This document shows, in pieces, positions 1-8,557 of a stretch of DNA of 64,000 bases. Source of the stretch: an uncultured Oscillospiraceae bacterium. GTDB lineage: Bacteria > Bacillota > Clostridia > Oscillospirales > Oscillospiraceae. Made by a program: the position numbers and the translations under genes. Under the pieces are notes generated by a model that saw only the letters and a program-made list of their open reading frames with translations, searched no databases and had not been told where the DNA came from. Every line of letters begins with the position of its first letter. Position 1 is the stretch's first letter. The DNA is taken from NCBI GenBank assembly GCA_947626265.1, contig CANQRM010000002.1:116345-180344 (forward strand). Direction: 5' to 3'.

Positions 1-459
1 ACGTTGGGCGCCCTGGATATCTACGACCGCCTCAAGGCGGACAACACCGTCTACTGGCACGCCAAGGAGCCCGGCGCGGACACCTGCATCCACGAGATCA
101 ACGCCCAGGTGTTCCTCACCAGCGCCAACGCCATCTCGGAAGAGGGTTACATACTGAACATCGACGGTCAGGGCAACCGTCTGGCCGCCTCCACTATGAA
201 AAAGGAGCGGGTCATCTTCGTCGTGGGCCAGAACAAGCTCTCCGGTCCCTTCCCCGAGGCGCTGGAGCGGGCCCGGAACATAGCCGGTCCCCTGAACGCC
301 AAGCGATTGAATAAAAAGACCCCCTGCGCCGTGGACGGCGTCTGCCACGACTGCCACAGCCCCGACCGCATCTGCAACGCCCTGCTGGTCCTCTGGGGCA
401 AGACCATGTGGGCGGACAGCATGGAAGTCGTCCTCATCCACGAGGACTTGGGCTTCTGA
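1..459 (+). CDS. LUD-domain protein (lactate-utilisation type), 5' end outside window
   Basis: The frame is open from base 1, so the start codon lies to the left; about 152 C-terminal residues are visible. The stretch VFLTSANAISEEGYILNIDG, then the R-A-A-S, V-G-x-N-K and R-N-I-A-x-P-L-N-A-K-R blocks and a cysteine-rich C-H-D-C-x-S-P-D-R-I-C segment, is the pattern of the LUD (DUF162) family. Known members include the LutB/LutC lactate-oxidation proteins and stand-alone clostridial proteins. The stand-alone type fits best because no ferredoxin domain is visible. The substrate cannot be read from the sequence. It is followed by a dispersed repeat, so it is probably the last gene of its transcript. 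Confidence 0.8.
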   Translation, partial: TLGALDIYDRLKADNTVYWHAKEPGADTCIHEINAQVFLTSANAISEEGYILNIDGQGNRLAASTMKKERVIFVVGQNKLSGPFPEALERARNIAGPLNAKRLNKKTPCAVDGVCHDCHSPDRICNALLVLWGKTMWADSMEVVLIHEDLGF

Positions 460-475
460 GGCCGCCCAATGCCAG

Positions 476-567
476 CCCGACGCCCGGCGGGAGCCGGCAG
501 TGTGCCGGATGCGGTTGGTGAGCGAAGCGAACTTTAGCAGCAGGCATACTGCCGGGCCCGTCCGGGC
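476..567 (+). repeat. Dispersed repeat family R2, copy 1
   Basis: This GC-rich intergenic segment begins GCCCGGCGGGAGCCGGCAGT, has a central GTGAGCGAAGCGAAC and ends ATACTGCCGGGCCCG. The same blocks in the same order occur inverted at 21461-21551, with many differences between the blocks. It contains imperfect inverted repeats and no open frame. It is probably a degenerate interspersed palindromic element. Confidence 0.55.
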
Positions 568-604
568 AAAACCTGCGTCCTCAAAGGGCGGCCTGGGACA
601 CAGT

Positions 605-622
605 TTTAATCCCTTTTTAATC
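605..622 (+). promoter_or_regulatory. Tandem TTTAATC repeats, possible response-regulator site
   Basis: TTTAATC occurs at 605-611 and again at 616-622, an 11-bp step. Direct repeats one helical turn apart are the usual target of OmpR-family regulators, and such a regulator is encoded at 1302. No convincing -35/-10 pair was found between here and the ATG at 690, so the assignment is tentative. Confidence 0.3.
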
Positions 623-689
623 TCCCTTCCATATCCCTTTAAAAAACCCGTGCTAGGATGGGCCCAGATAAAGACAAGGAGGTATCGCC

Positions 690-1238
690 ATGGAACGGTA
701 CGAGATGGCGGAGCTTTTGAGCCAAAAGGCGGGCGTGACCCTGGAGGAGGCCCGCCAGGCTCTGGAGGACAACGACTGGGACATGCTGGACGCCATGGTG
801 GCCCTGGAACGGGCCCACAACAAGGCCAGCGGCGTCCATGTGGAGACGGGGGCCGAGGAGCCCAACGGCGTGAAGCCCGTGAAGAACGTCAGCTCCAGGG
901 ACGGCGCCGGGGTGTTCACCAACGGCTTCGCGGTGCTGTGGGGGTATGTGAAAAAGCTGTTCCGCATCAGCCTGGACAACGATTTCGTGGTCCTGCACCA
1001 CGATAAACAAATTCTGGCCGTGCCGGTGCTGGTGCTGGTGGTGCTGCTGTTCGCCAGCTTCGGGCTCATGCTGGTGGTACTGCTGGCGGGGCTCTTCCTG
1101 GACTGCAAGTACCACTTCGCCGGCCGGCAGCTGGGCCAGGAGGGCATCAACGCCGCCATGGACAAGGTCAGCGACCTGGCCGGGGACATCAAGCAGTCCA
1201 TCCGCAATGCCGGCGAGGACAAGCCCGATGACCAGTGA
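690..1238 (+). CDS. UBA-like domain membrane protein (DUF4342 type)
   Basis: The 182-residue protein starts at ATG 690 behind AAGGAGG. Residues 1-45 form a UBA/TS-N-like three-helix segment (VTLEEARQALEDNDWDMLDA), the pattern of the DUF4342 family. A charged linker follows, then a hydrophobic stretch at about residues 108-130 that should span the membrane, and a short basic tail. Proteins of this type are widespread in clostridia and their role is unknown. It lies directly upstream of a two-component system but has its own terminator. Confidence 0.7.
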   Translation: MERYEMAELLSQKAGVTLEEARQALEDNDWDMLDAMVALERAHNKASGVHVETGAEEPNGVKPVKNVSSRDGAGVFTNGFAVLWGYVKKLFRISLDNDFVVLHHDKQILAVPVLVLVVLLFASFGLMLVVLLAGLFLDCKYHFAGRQLGQEGINAAMDKVSDLAGDIKQSIRNAGEDKPDDQ

Positions 1239-1254
1239 CCAAACACATTGCACA

Positions 1255-1285
1255 GGGGGCGGGGCTTCCCGCCCCCTTCTCTTTT
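1255..1285 (+). terminator. Intrinsic terminator after the UBA-like gene
   Basis: GGGGGCGGG (1255-1263) pairs with CCCGCCCCC (1268-1276) across a short loop and is followed by TTCTCTTTT. It separates the upstream gene from the regulator at 1302, although read-through is possible. Confidence 0.7.
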
Positions 1286-1301
1286 GCCGGGAGGTGGCGC
1301 T

Positions 1302-1985
1302 ATGGCGGTGAAGATACTGATCGTGGAGGACGAGGCGGGCATCGCCCGGTTTTTGGAGCTGGAGCTTGAGCACGAGGGCTACGCCGTGGACAAGGCCGCC
1401 GACGGCCGCACAGGCCTGGACATGGCCCTCGCCGGCGGGTACGGCCTCATATTGCTGGACGTGATGCTGCCCGGGCTGAACGGCCTGGAGGTGCTGCGCC
1501 GGCTTCGGGCGGAGTCCGCGGTGCCGGTCATTTTGCTCACCGCCCGGGACGCGGTGATGGACAAGGTCAGCGGTCTCGACATGGGCGCCAACGACTACAT
1601 TACCAAGCCCTTCTCCATCGAGGAGCTTTTGGCCCGCATCCGGGCGGCCCTGCGGGCAGGCACGGCGGAAAAGCGCCCGGAAACCCTGACTTGGGGTGCT
1701 CTCGCCCTGGACCCGGCCCGGCACACGGTCACATATGATGGCGAGAGCATCCGCCTGACCTATAAGGAATTTCTGCTTTTGCAGACCCTCCTGGAGAACC
1801 GGGACATCGTCCAGACCCGGGACGCCCTCCTGGAAAAGGTATGGGGCTACGACTTCGCCGGGGAGACCAACGTGGTGGACGTGTACATCCGCTACCTGCG
1901 GCAGAAGATCGACGACCCCTATGGCGTGAAGCTCATCCACACCGTCCGGGGCCTGGGCTACGTCATCCAGGGGGACGGCACATGA
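1302..1985 (+). CDS. OmpR/PhoB-family response regulator
   Basis: The 227-residue protein starts at ATG 1302 behind GGGAGGTG. The N-terminal receiver domain carries the acidic pair in VEDEAG, the phospho-acceptor aspartate in LLDVMLPGLNG (about D53) and the lysine in YITKPFS. A winged-helix output domain follows from about residue 130, with the typical endings VDVYIRYLRQKID and HTVRGLGYV. It is the DNA-binding half of the pair with the kinase at 1982, whose ATG overlaps its stop codon. Direct repeats at 605-622 and 3400-3415 are candidate targets. The stimulus is unknown. Confidence 0.9.
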   Translation: MAVKILIVEDEAGIARFLELELEHEGYAVDKAADGRTGLDMALAGGYGLILLDVMLPGLNGLEVLRRLRAESAVPVILLTARDAVMDKVSGLDMGANDYITKPFSIEELLARIRAALRAGTAEKRPETLTWGALALDPARHTVTYDGESIRLTYKEFLLLQTLLENRDIVQTRDALLEKVWGYDFAGETNVVDVYIRYLRQKIDDPYGVKLIHTVRGLGYVIQGDGT

Positions 1986-3289
1986 ACGGCCGCACCACCT
2001 CCATCGCCCGGCGCATCGCCTGGGGCCAGCAGTGGCGGAAGCTGTGGCGCATCCTGTGGCAGACGGCGGTGCTGTTCATCGTGGCTGTCGCGGTGTGGTG
2101 CGTGGCCACGGAGACCGCGGTATGCGGGGCGCTTGTGCCCAATGCTGAGCGGTCCGTGGACGTGCACGGCTTCGCGGACGATTTTCTGACGGCCATACTG
2201 GTGCGCCCCGGCGACATCCTTCAGCAGCTCAAGGGCGTGGACCTCTTTTCCGGCACGGCCGTCTATCACATGGGGCAGAGCTCGGCGGACATGGGCCTGT
2301 TCCTCTTCTGGCTGACCTTCTGCCTTGCCTGCCTCACGGCGCTGCGGCTCCTGTTCTGGGTGCTGGGCTGCTTTCGGGCCACGGCCCGCGTGCGCCGGTA
2401 TCTGCGGCCCATCGACGACATCGCCCAGGTGACGGAGAGCATCTCCGCCCACGGTTTCGACGAGAGCAAGTTCCACTCCCTGGAGGCGGCCATCGACCAT
2501 CTGAACGGTGCCTCCCCCGACGAGCAGCTGCACGTGGGCGACAGCGACCTGGCGGGGCTGGAGACCGCGGTGAACAACCTCATCGTGCGCATGCATAATG
2601 GCTACCGGCAGCAGGTGCGCTTCGTGGACGACGCCAGCCACGAGCTGCGCACCCCCATCGCCGTCATCCAGGGCTACGCCGACATGCTGGACCGCTGGGG
2701 CAAGACCGACGAGAAGGTATTAAACGAGTCCATCCGGGCCATCCGCACCGAGGCGGAGCACATGAAGACCCTGGTGGAGCAGCTATTGTTCCTGGCCCGG
2801 GGCGACGCGGGCCGCCAGGAGCTGAAGCTGGAGGACACGGACCTGGCCGCTCTGGTGCGGGAGGTATACGAGGAGAGCCGGATGATAGACCCCGGGCACG
2901 AATACGCCGCGGACCTTTCCGACGCCGTGCCCGTGCGGGCCGACCCGGCGCTCTTGAAGCAGGCGGTGCGCATCCTCACGGACAACGCCCGCAAATACTC
3001 CCCCGCCGGGACCCGCATCACCCTCCGGGCCTATATGGACGGCCCGGACGCCTGCGCCGACGTGCAGGATAACGGCATGGGCGTGAGCCCCGAAGACGCC
3101 CCCAAAATGTTCGACCGCTTCTTCCGCTCCGACGCCGCCCGGAAGGCCGACGACAAGGGCAGCGGGCTGGGCCTCTCCATCGCCCGGTGGATCGTGAGCC
3201 GCCACGGCGGGCACTTCCAGGTCCGCTCCTACGAGGGCGTGGGCACCCGGGTGACCCTGGTCCTGCCGGGGGATTTAAAGAAGTCTTAA
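1982..3289 (+). CDS. Membrane sensor histidine kinase
   Basis: The 435-residue protein's ATG overlaps the regulator's stop (ATGA). It has a membrane segment at about residues 22-42, an extracytoplasmic region of some 60 residues, a second membrane segment at about 104-130, and a linker resembling HAMP. The HisKA box is FVDDASHELRTPIAVIQGYA with H220 as phosphorylation site. An HATPase domain follows with N-box ILTDNARKYSP and the G boxes DNGMGV and GSGLGLSI. A terminator follows at 3295. The phospholipid genes start next, so an envelope-stress role is plausible but inferred from position only. Confidence 0.9.
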   Translation: MNGRTTSIARRIAWGQQWRKLWRILWQTAVLFIVAVAVWCVATETAVCGALVPNAERSVDVHGFADDFLTAILVRPGDILQQLKGVDLFSGTAVYHMGQSSADMGLFLFWLTFCLACLTALRLLFWVLGCFRATARVRRYLRPIDDIAQVTESISAHGFDESKFHSLEAAIDHLNGASPDEQLHVGDSDLAGLETAVNNLIVRMHNGYRQQVRFVDDASHELRTPIAVIQGYADMLDRWGKTDEKVLNESIRAIRTEAEHMKTLVEQLLFLARGDAGRQELKLEDTDLAALVREVYEESRMIDPGHEYAADLSDAVPVRADPALLKQAVRILTDNARKYSPAGTRITLRAYMDGPDACADVQDNGMGVSPEDAPKMFDRFFRSDAARKADDKGSGLGLSIARWIVSRHGGHFQVRSYEGVGTRVTLVLPGDLKKS

Positions 3290-3294
3290 AAGAC

Positions 3295-3338
3295 AAATGG
3301 CCCCATTCGCTGTATACTGCGGTACGGGCCATTTTTAC
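3295..3338 (+). terminator. Terminator after the two-component pair
   Basis: AAATGGCCC (3295-3303) pairs with GGGCCATTT (3326-3334) and is followed by TTACCC. The loop is long (22 nt) but the arms match perfectly. Confidence 0.6.
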
Positions 3339-3399
3339 CCTTTCCTTTACCGCTCCCTTTACCGGCGTTGTCTATATTCATGGCAGGCTGTGACGAAAC

Positions 3400-3454
3400 T
3401 GTAAGGCATTTGTAATAGATACCGGTTGCGCCGGAGGGCGGCTTTTGATAAAAT
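3400..3454 (+). promoter_or_regulatory. Promoter of the phospholipid cluster with TGTAA direct repeats
   Basis: A -35-like TTGCGC (3426-3431), a 17-bp spacer and TAAAAT (3449-3454) lie upstream of the ATG at 3480. Just before the -35, TGTAA at 3400-3404 recurs at 3411-3415, again an 11-bp step. This is a plausible site for the OmpR-type regulator encoded upstream. Confidence 0.45.
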
Positions 3455-3479
3455 GATGACGAATCCAAAGGAGGCCCCT

Positions 3480-4145
3480 ATGCCCTCACCCCTGTTAAAA
3501 CAGATACCCAAGCCCGGCTGGAAGATGCTGACGGCGGCGTTTATATTCCAGTGCCTCGTCTACAGCGGTACCCGGCTCATCAACACCGCATGGCCTCACT
3601 GGGACATGACCACGGCCCTGGACGAGGCTGTGCCCTTTCTGCCCTGGACGGTGGCGGTGTACGCGGGGGCGTTCCTGTTCTGGTTCGTGAACTATAATCT
3701 CGCGGTGACGCCCTGCGACGGCCGGGCCTGGCGGTTTTTGACGGCGGACATATTGGGGAAAGCGGTGTGTCTGGTCATCTTCCTGGCCCTGCCCACCGGG
3801 AACGTCCGCCCGGACATCCCGGAGGGGGCGCCTCTGGGCTGGGCTATGGGCTTTATCTGGGCCATGGACACGCCGGACAACCTGTTCCCCTCGCTCCACT
3901 GCCTCAACAGCTGGCTGTGCTGGGCGGCGGTGCGGGGCCGGGCCGACGTGCCCCGGTGGTATAAAGCCCTCTCCCTGGTCCTGGTCCTGGCCATATGTGC
4001 GTCCACCCTGACCACCCATCAGCATGTGATATTGGACGTGCTGGGCGGCACAGCGCTGGCGGAGCTTGCCTGGCAGACCGCCGGGCATACGGACCTGGCC
4101 GCCCTCTACCGGCGGCTGTGGGAGCGGGAGAAGGCGACCATATAA
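3480..4145 (+). CDS. PAP2-superfamily membrane phosphatase
   Basis: The 221-residue integral membrane protein starts at ATG 3480 behind AAAGGAGG. It shows the PAP2 signature pieces FPSLHCLNSW (PSxH-type motif, about residue 140) and THQHVILDVLGG (catalytic histidine plus aspartate) between hydrophobic segments. PAP2 enzymes dephosphorylate lipid phosphates such as phosphatidic acid or undecaprenyl pyrophosphate. The gene heads a four-gene run with a flippase-like protein, Pss and Psd, so a role in phospholipid turnover is likely. The substrate is not determined. Confidence 0.8.
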   Translation: MPSPLLKQIPKPGWKMLTAAFIFQCLVYSGTRLINTAWPHWDMTTALDEAVPFLPWTVAVYAGAFLFWFVNYNLAVTPCDGRAWRFLTADILGKAVCLVIFLALPTGNVRPDIPEGAPLGWAMGFIWAMDTPDNLFPSLHCLNSWLCWAAVRGRADVPRWYKALSLVLVLAICASTLTTHQHVILDVLGGTALAELAWQTAGHTDLAALYRRLWEREKATI

Positions 4146-4159
4146 GAAGGGAGTTCCCC

Positions 4160-5200
4160 ATGACAAAACAGCAAAGACGCATCCTGGGGGACGGTCTTCT
4201 GTTCGCGGCCATCCTGGCCCTGACGCTGTACGCGGTGTTCCGGGGCCGGGACCTGGAGGACGTGCTGGACGCCATCCACTCCTGCGACGGCCGGTGGCTC
4301 CTCCCCGCCCTGGGCTGCGTGGTGGTGTTCATCGGCGGCGAGTCGGTGATCCTCCGGCTGCTGCTGCGCTCCCGGGGCGTGGCGCTGGGGCGGTTTCGGT
4401 GCTTTCTCGTGTCCTCAGCGGGGTTTTTCTTCTCCGCTGTCACCCCCTCCGCCGGGGGCGGCCAGCCCATGCAGGCCTACTTCCTGCGGCGGGAGAAGGT
4501 GCCGGTGCCCATCTCCGCGGCCATACTGCTGGCGGTGACGGTCACCTACAAGCTGGTGCTCATCACCACGGGCCTTGTGCTGGTGCTTTTTAAGTACGAC
4601 TTCCTGCGGACCCACTTCGGCAACTACATCTATCTCTTTTGGGGCGGCATGGCCATCACCACCGGCTTCACCGCGTTCCTGCTGATGCTGGTGTTCCACC
4701 CCCGCATGGCAAAGAAGCTGTGCCACGGCGGGCTGGGGCTTCTGGAAAAGCTCCATATCCTGCACCACAGCGACGCCCGGGAGGAGCGGCTGCTGGCCGC
4801 CATGGACAAGTACCACGAGACGGCAGCCTACTTCAAGACCCACATGGGCCTGATGGCCCTGGTGCAGGTCATCACCTTCGCCCAGCGCTACGCCCTGTTC
4901 ACGGTGCCCTGGCTGGTGTACCGGGCCTTCGGCCTCACGGGGTACGGGTGGCTTTCCATCGCCGTGCTGCAGGCGGCCATCCAGGCGGCGGCGGACATGC
5001 TCCCCCTGCCGGGAGGCATGGGGGTGACGGAGGCCATGTTCCTGACGGTATTCGAGCCCCTGTTCGGGGCGCTGACCCTGCCGGCCATGGTGCTGAGCCG
5101 GGGGACGGATTTTTACTGCCGGCTGCTGCTGTCGGCGCTGTTCACCGCCCTGGCGGCGCTGCTGCTGGGCCGCAGAAAGAGAGAGGAGGACGGGGCATGA
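4160..5200 (+). CDS. Lysylphosphatidylglycerol-synthase-TM/UPF0104-type flippase-like membrane protein
   Basis: The 346-residue protein starts at ATG 4160 behind AGAAGGGAG. It has about eight hydrophobic helices and the family hallmarks SAGFFFSAVTPSAGGGQPMQ (residues about 85-105) and LPLPGGMGVTEAM (about 280). These are shared with the membrane half of MprF and with YbhN/AglD-type proteins, which move or modify lipids across the membrane. It lacks the cytosolic synthase domain of MprF. Its stop overlaps the pssA start, indicating translational coupling. Confidence 0.8.
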   Translation: MTKQQRRILGDGLLFAAILALTLYAVFRGRDLEDVLDAIHSCDGRWLLPALGCVVVFIGGESVILRLLLRSRGVALGRFRCFLVSSAGFFFSAVTPSAGGGQPMQAYFLRREKVPVPISAAILLAVTVTYKLVLITTGLVLVLFKYDFLRTHFGNYIYLFWGGMAITTGFTAFLLMLVFHPRMAKKLCHGGLGLLEKLHILHHSDAREERLLAAMDKYHETAAYFKTHMGLMALVQVITFAQRYALFTVPWLVYRAFGLTGYGWLSIAVLQAAIQAAADMLPLPGGMGVTEAMFLTVFEPLFGALTLPAMVLSRGTDFYCRLLLSALFTALAALLLGRRKREEDGA

Positions 5201-5862
5201 TCGGCCGATATGACTACACCGTGTGGATGACCTACGCAAGCCTTGTGTCGTCTCTCGCGGGCATGTTTCTCGCCACGGCGGGCCACGTCCGCTGGGCCTT
5301 GGCGTGCCTGGCCCTGTCCGGGCTCATGGACGCCTTCGACGGGAAGATCGCCCGCACGAAAAAAGACCGCACTGACATGGAAAAGGCCTACGGCGTGCAG
5401 ATCGATTCCCTCTGCGACGTCGTGTGCTTTGGGGTGCTGCCGGTGATCATCTGCATCCACCTGGGCATGCACAGCCTCTGGGCCGTTGCCATCCTCTGCT
5501 TCTACGGTCTCGCGGGGCTCATCCGCCTGGCCTGGTTCAACATCACCGCCGACGCCCCGCCCCGGCCCGACGGGAAGAAGTATTTTGAGGGCCTGCCCAT
5601 CACCTCCGTGGCGGTGATATTGCCCATCTTCTACGCCGCTGGCACTCTGGCCCCCGCTTTCTTTGCGGCGGCCCTGCCCTTCGTCATGCTCCTTACGGGA
5701 TTTTTGTTCATCCTCCGTTTCCCCTTTCCCAAGCCCACCACGAAAGAGCTTCTTATGATCATCGCCCTGGTGGGGGCCGCCATACTGTACATTCTGGCCT
5801 GCCATCTGTGGGGCAGCGTCCTGCCCTGGAAGTGGGTGCTGCGCCGGGTGCCCAGCCCATGA
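5197..5862 (+). CDS. pssA: CDP-diacylglycerol-serine O-phosphatidyltransferase (phosphatidylserine synthase)
   Basis: The 221-residue membrane protein begins at an ATG overlapping the previous stop. The CDP-alcohol phosphatidyltransferase motif DG-x2-AR-x8-G-x3-D-x3-D is intact, from DAFDGKIAR to YGVQIDSLCD (about residues 46-75), and is followed by several hydrophobic helices. The family makes a phosphodiester from CDP-diacylglycerol and an alcohol. The serine specificity is inferred from the psd gene starting inside its stop codon; together they would make phosphatidylethanolamine. Confidence 0.87.
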   Translation: MIGRYDYTVWMTYASLVSSLAGMFLATAGHVRWALACLALSGLMDAFDGKIARTKKDRTDMEKAYGVQIDSLCDVVCFGVLPVIICIHLGMHSLWAVAILCFYGLAGLIRLAWFNITADAPPRPDGKKYFEGLPITSVAVILPIFYAAGTLAPAFFAAALPFVMLLTGFLFILRFPFPKPTTKELLMIIALVGAAILYILACHLWGSVLPWKWVLRRVPSP

Positions 5863-6749
5863 GAGCGGCGGAATTTCTATGCGGCACGGCCCCGGGGCGC
5901 GTTCTGCTCCGGGGCCTGTGCCGTCCCTGGTTCTCCAAGCTGGGAGGCTGGGTGCTCTCGACCCGCCTGTCCGCCCTGGCGGTGGGCCCCTTCGTCCGGG
6001 CCCACCATATCGACATGACCCAGTGCGCCGAGACAAAGTTTTCCTCCTTCAACAACTTCTTCACCCGGCGGCTGCCGCCCGCGGCAAGGCCCGCGGACAT
6101 GGACCCTGCCGCCTTCATAAGCCCCTGCGACGGACGGCTTACGGTCTGGCCCGCGGATGAGACGGGCCGCTTTCCCGTGAAGGGCACGGACTACAATCTG
6201 GCGGAGCTCCTGCGGGACGAGGCCCTGGCAAAGCGGTTTTACGGCGGCCTGGTGTGGCTCTTCCGCCTGTCCCCGGAGGACTACCACCGGTACATCTGGA
6301 CGGCGGACGGCACGGCGGGCGAGCGGGTGTCCATCCCCGGGGTGCTCCACACCGTTCAGCCCCTGGCGCGGGGCCAGCGGCCGGTGTACCACGAGAACAC
6401 CCGGCAGTACCGGCTGCTGGACACCGCCTTCGGGCCTATGATCGTCATGGAGGTGGGGGCCCTGCTGGTGGGGAAGATAGAGAACGAGCCCATCCAAAAC
6501 CCCGTGCGCCGGGGCATGGAAAAGGGCCATTTCGCCTTCGGCGGCTCCACTATTATCCTGATAACGCCTCCCAACGCCGCCTCCCCCTTCCCCGCCATCG
6601 CCGGCCCCTCCGCCCGCGGCGAGGAGACGCCGGTAAAGCAGGGGCAGCGGGTGGGGACAGTAATGCAGAAAGCCTCCCCTGTGCAAGGGGAGGTGCCGAG
6701 CAGCAGCGAGGCGGAGGGGTTGTCAGGCAATCCCTCAGTCACCGCCTGA
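5859..6749 (+). CDS. psd: Phosphatidylserine decarboxylase, 3' end replaced by a repeat
   Basis: The 296-residue reading frame starts at ATG 5859, overlapping the pssA stop. The core is typical of Psd: KFSSFNNFFTR near the N-terminus, the conserved DYHRYIW segment, and FGGSTII, in which cleavage before the serine creates the pyruvoyl cofactor. Psd converts phosphatidylserine to phosphatidylethanolamine at the membrane. The last 28 or so residues, after V-G-T-V-M-Q, are translated from the palindromic repeat at 6671-6786, which also supplies the stop codon. The gene's own terminus has therefore been replaced, probably harmlessly because the active site lies upstream. Confidence 0.87.
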   Translation: MRAAEFLCGTAPGRVLLRGLCRPWFSKLGGWVLSTRLSALAVGPFVRAHHIDMTQCAETKFSSFNNFFTRRLPPAARPADMDPAAFISPCDGRLTVWPADETGRFPVKGTDYNLAELLRDEALAKRFYGGLVWLFRLSPEDYHRYIWTADGTAGERVSIPGVLHTVQPLARGQRPVYHENTRQYRLLDTAFGPMIVMEVGALLVGKIENEPIQNPVRRGMEKGHFAFGGSTIILITPPNAASPFPAIAGPSARGEETPVKQGQRVGTVMQKASPVQGEVPSSSEAEGLSGNPSVTA

Positions 6750-6786
6750 CGGCGGCGACAGCTCCCTTTACACAAGGGAGCCTTCC
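6671..6786 (+). repeat. Palindromic repeat family R1, copy A
   Basis: The unit is CCTCCCCTGTGCAAGGGGAG, then a variable GC-rich hairpin, GGAGGGGTTGT, AATCCCTCAGTC, a second variable hairpin, and GCTCCCTTTACACAAGGGAG. Other copies are at 22640-22756 (inverted), 23823-23991 and 30593-30748. The two outer hairpins resemble each other, so the whole unit can also fold into one long cruciform. Repeats of this kind are abundant in Faecalibacterium and relatives. This copy overlaps the end of psd. Confidence 0.8.
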
Positions 6787-6792
6787 AAGCAG

Positions 6793-6831
6793 AAAAAATG
6801 ACCGCTGCTTTCGCAGCGGCCATTTTTTGTT
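6793..6831 (-). terminator. Terminator of cstA, active in both directions by sequence
   Basis: CCGCTGC and GCAGCGG flank a TTTC loop, extended by AAAATG and CATTTT on the outside. Runs of T follow the stem on both strands, so it can end the psd transcript as well as that of cstA. Confidence 0.75.
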
Positions 6832-6839
6832 TGCCAGAA

Positions 6840-8546
6840 TCAAGCCTTGGTCTTCTTGCTCTGCTTGGAGAAGGTGCCGATGCCCTCGATGATCAGGAAC
6901 ACGGCCAGGATGACCATCGCCACAGCGATGACCAGCTGGAACCAGTTGCCCCAGACGGTGCCCGCGAAGCAGGTCACAGCCAGGTCCTTGATCTTGATGA
7001 CCAGGAAGGTCAGGGTGGCGACCAGCATGAAGATCATGGGGATGTAGAACATCTTGTTGTTCTTGCCGATCTGGCCCAGCCAAGCGGCCACGGCCATCAG
7101 AGCAAGACCAGCCAGCAGCTGGTTGGCAGCGCCGAACAGACCCCAGATAGCGCTCAGGCTCATGCCGCCCAGCAGGCAGCCAACCACGACCATGAACACG
7201 GTACCGGTCAGAGGATGAGCCAGGAACTTGCGGGCGCCGGTGGCGTCCTTCCAGGTGGCCTCGCCTTCCTTGAGGAAGAGCTCGGTGAACATGAAGCGGC
7301 TCAGACGGGTGCCGGTGTCGAGGGAAGTCAGCGCGAACACGGACACGGCCAGGGTCAGCAGGGTATAGACCACGTTGTAGACGTGGCTCGCGGTATCCAG
7401 GCTGAACATGGAGGCGATGCCGGTGGCGAAGGCCACGGCGGGGGAACCAAACTCGCCGGCGGTGTAACGGGAGAACACCATGCCGACAGCGATCAGGGAC
7501 ACGACGCCCAGAGCGGACTCGATGAGCATGGAGCCGTAGCCGATGGCCTTGGCGTCCTTCTCGTTGGCCAGCTGCTTGGAGGAGGTGCCGGTGGAGATCA
7601 GGGAGTGGAAGCCGGAGCACGCGCCGCAGGCCACGGTGATGAACAGGGCCGGGAACATGCCGCCCAGGCTGGTGGACCAGCCGGTGAAGGCGGGCAGCTC
7701 GAAGGTGGCGGTCTTGTCGCCGGTGAAGGCGGAGAAGAAGATGCCGATAACGGCCACAGCCATCATGCCGTACAGCAGGAAGCTGCTGAGGTAGTCACGG
7801 GGCTGGAGCATGATCCACACGGGGATCAGGGAGGCCACGGCGATGTACACACCGATCAGGATGATCCAAGTGGTGCGGCTCAGAGCCAGGCCGAAGTTCA
7901 GGCCGACCCAGATGGCGGCCACGATGCCGATGATGCCGATGATGGTGGCGGGCACGGTGCCCAGGCCGGCCTTATTGGTCAGCAGGCCGTAGATGATGGC
8001 CAGGACGATGAACAGCACGGACACCATAGCGGTGGTCTCGTTGCCGGTCACGGTGCCGGAGGTGATGCCCACGGAGTCGGACATGAAGGTGCCGGCCACG
8101 ACGTTCACGAAGGACGCGATGACCATGATGAGCACCAGCAGAGCGAACAGGATGAACAGCTTCTTGGCACGGTCGCCCATGGAGGTCTTGATGATCTCGC
8201 CGACGGACTTGCCCTCGTTACGGATGGAAGCGAACAGGGAGCCGAAGTCCTGCAGGCCGCCGAAGAAGATACCGCCAATGACGCACCACAGGAATACGGG
8301 GACCCAGCCGAAAACGGAGGCCTGGATCGGTCCATTGATGGGGCCGGCGCCCGCGATGGACGAGAAGTGGTGACCCATCAGAACGGCGGGCTTGGCGGCG
8401 ACGTAGTCCACGCCGTCTTCCATCTCCACCGCAGGGGTCTTTCTGCTGGGGTCGATGCCCCACTGCTTTGCCAGCCAGGAGCCATAGGTAACATAGCCGA
8501 TGACCAGCAAAACGATCGCCGCGAGGATGATCAGTACTGCAATCAT
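6840..8546 (-). CDS. cstA: Carbon-starvation protein CstA family transporter
   Basis: The 568-residue membrane protein starts at ATG 8546 behind GGTAGGGAGAG. It opens with a hydrophobic helix and the family block VDYVAAKPAVLMGHHFSSIA, followed by GAGPINGPI and some fifteen further membrane helices. CstA and the related BtsT import peptides or pyruvate in E. coli. The short cytosolic protein at 8558 is encoded just upstream on the same transcript. The gene ends at a strong hairpin. Confidence 0.9.
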   Translation of the reverse strand: MIAVLIILAAIVLLVIGYVTYGSWLAKQWGIDPSRKTPAVEMEDGVDYVAAKPAVLMGHHFSSIAGAGPINGPIQASVFGWVPVFLWCVIGGIFFGGLQDFGSLFASIRNEGKSVGEIIKTSMGDRAKKLFILFALLVLIMVIASFVNVVAGTFMSDSVGITSGTVTGNETTAMVSVLFIVLAIIYGLLTNKAGLGTVPATIIGIIGIVAAIWVGLNFGLALSRTTWIILIGVYIAVASLIPVWIMLQPRDYLSSFLLYGMMAVAVIGIFFSAFTGDKTATFELPAFTGWSTSLGGMFPALFITVACGACSGFHSLISTGTSSKQLANEKDAKAIGYGSMLIESALGVVSLIAVGMVFSRYTAGEFGSPAVAFATGIASMFSLDTASHVYNVVYTLLTLAVSVFALTSLDTGTRLSRFMFTELFLKEGEATWKDATGARKFLAHPLTGTVFMVVVGCLLGGMSLSAIWGLFGAANQLLAGLALMAVAAWLGQIGKNNKMFYIPMIFMLVATLTFLVIKIKDLAVTCFAGTVWGNWFQLVIAVAMVILAVFLIIEGIGTFSKQSKKTKA

Positions 8547-8557
8547 GATAACTCTCC

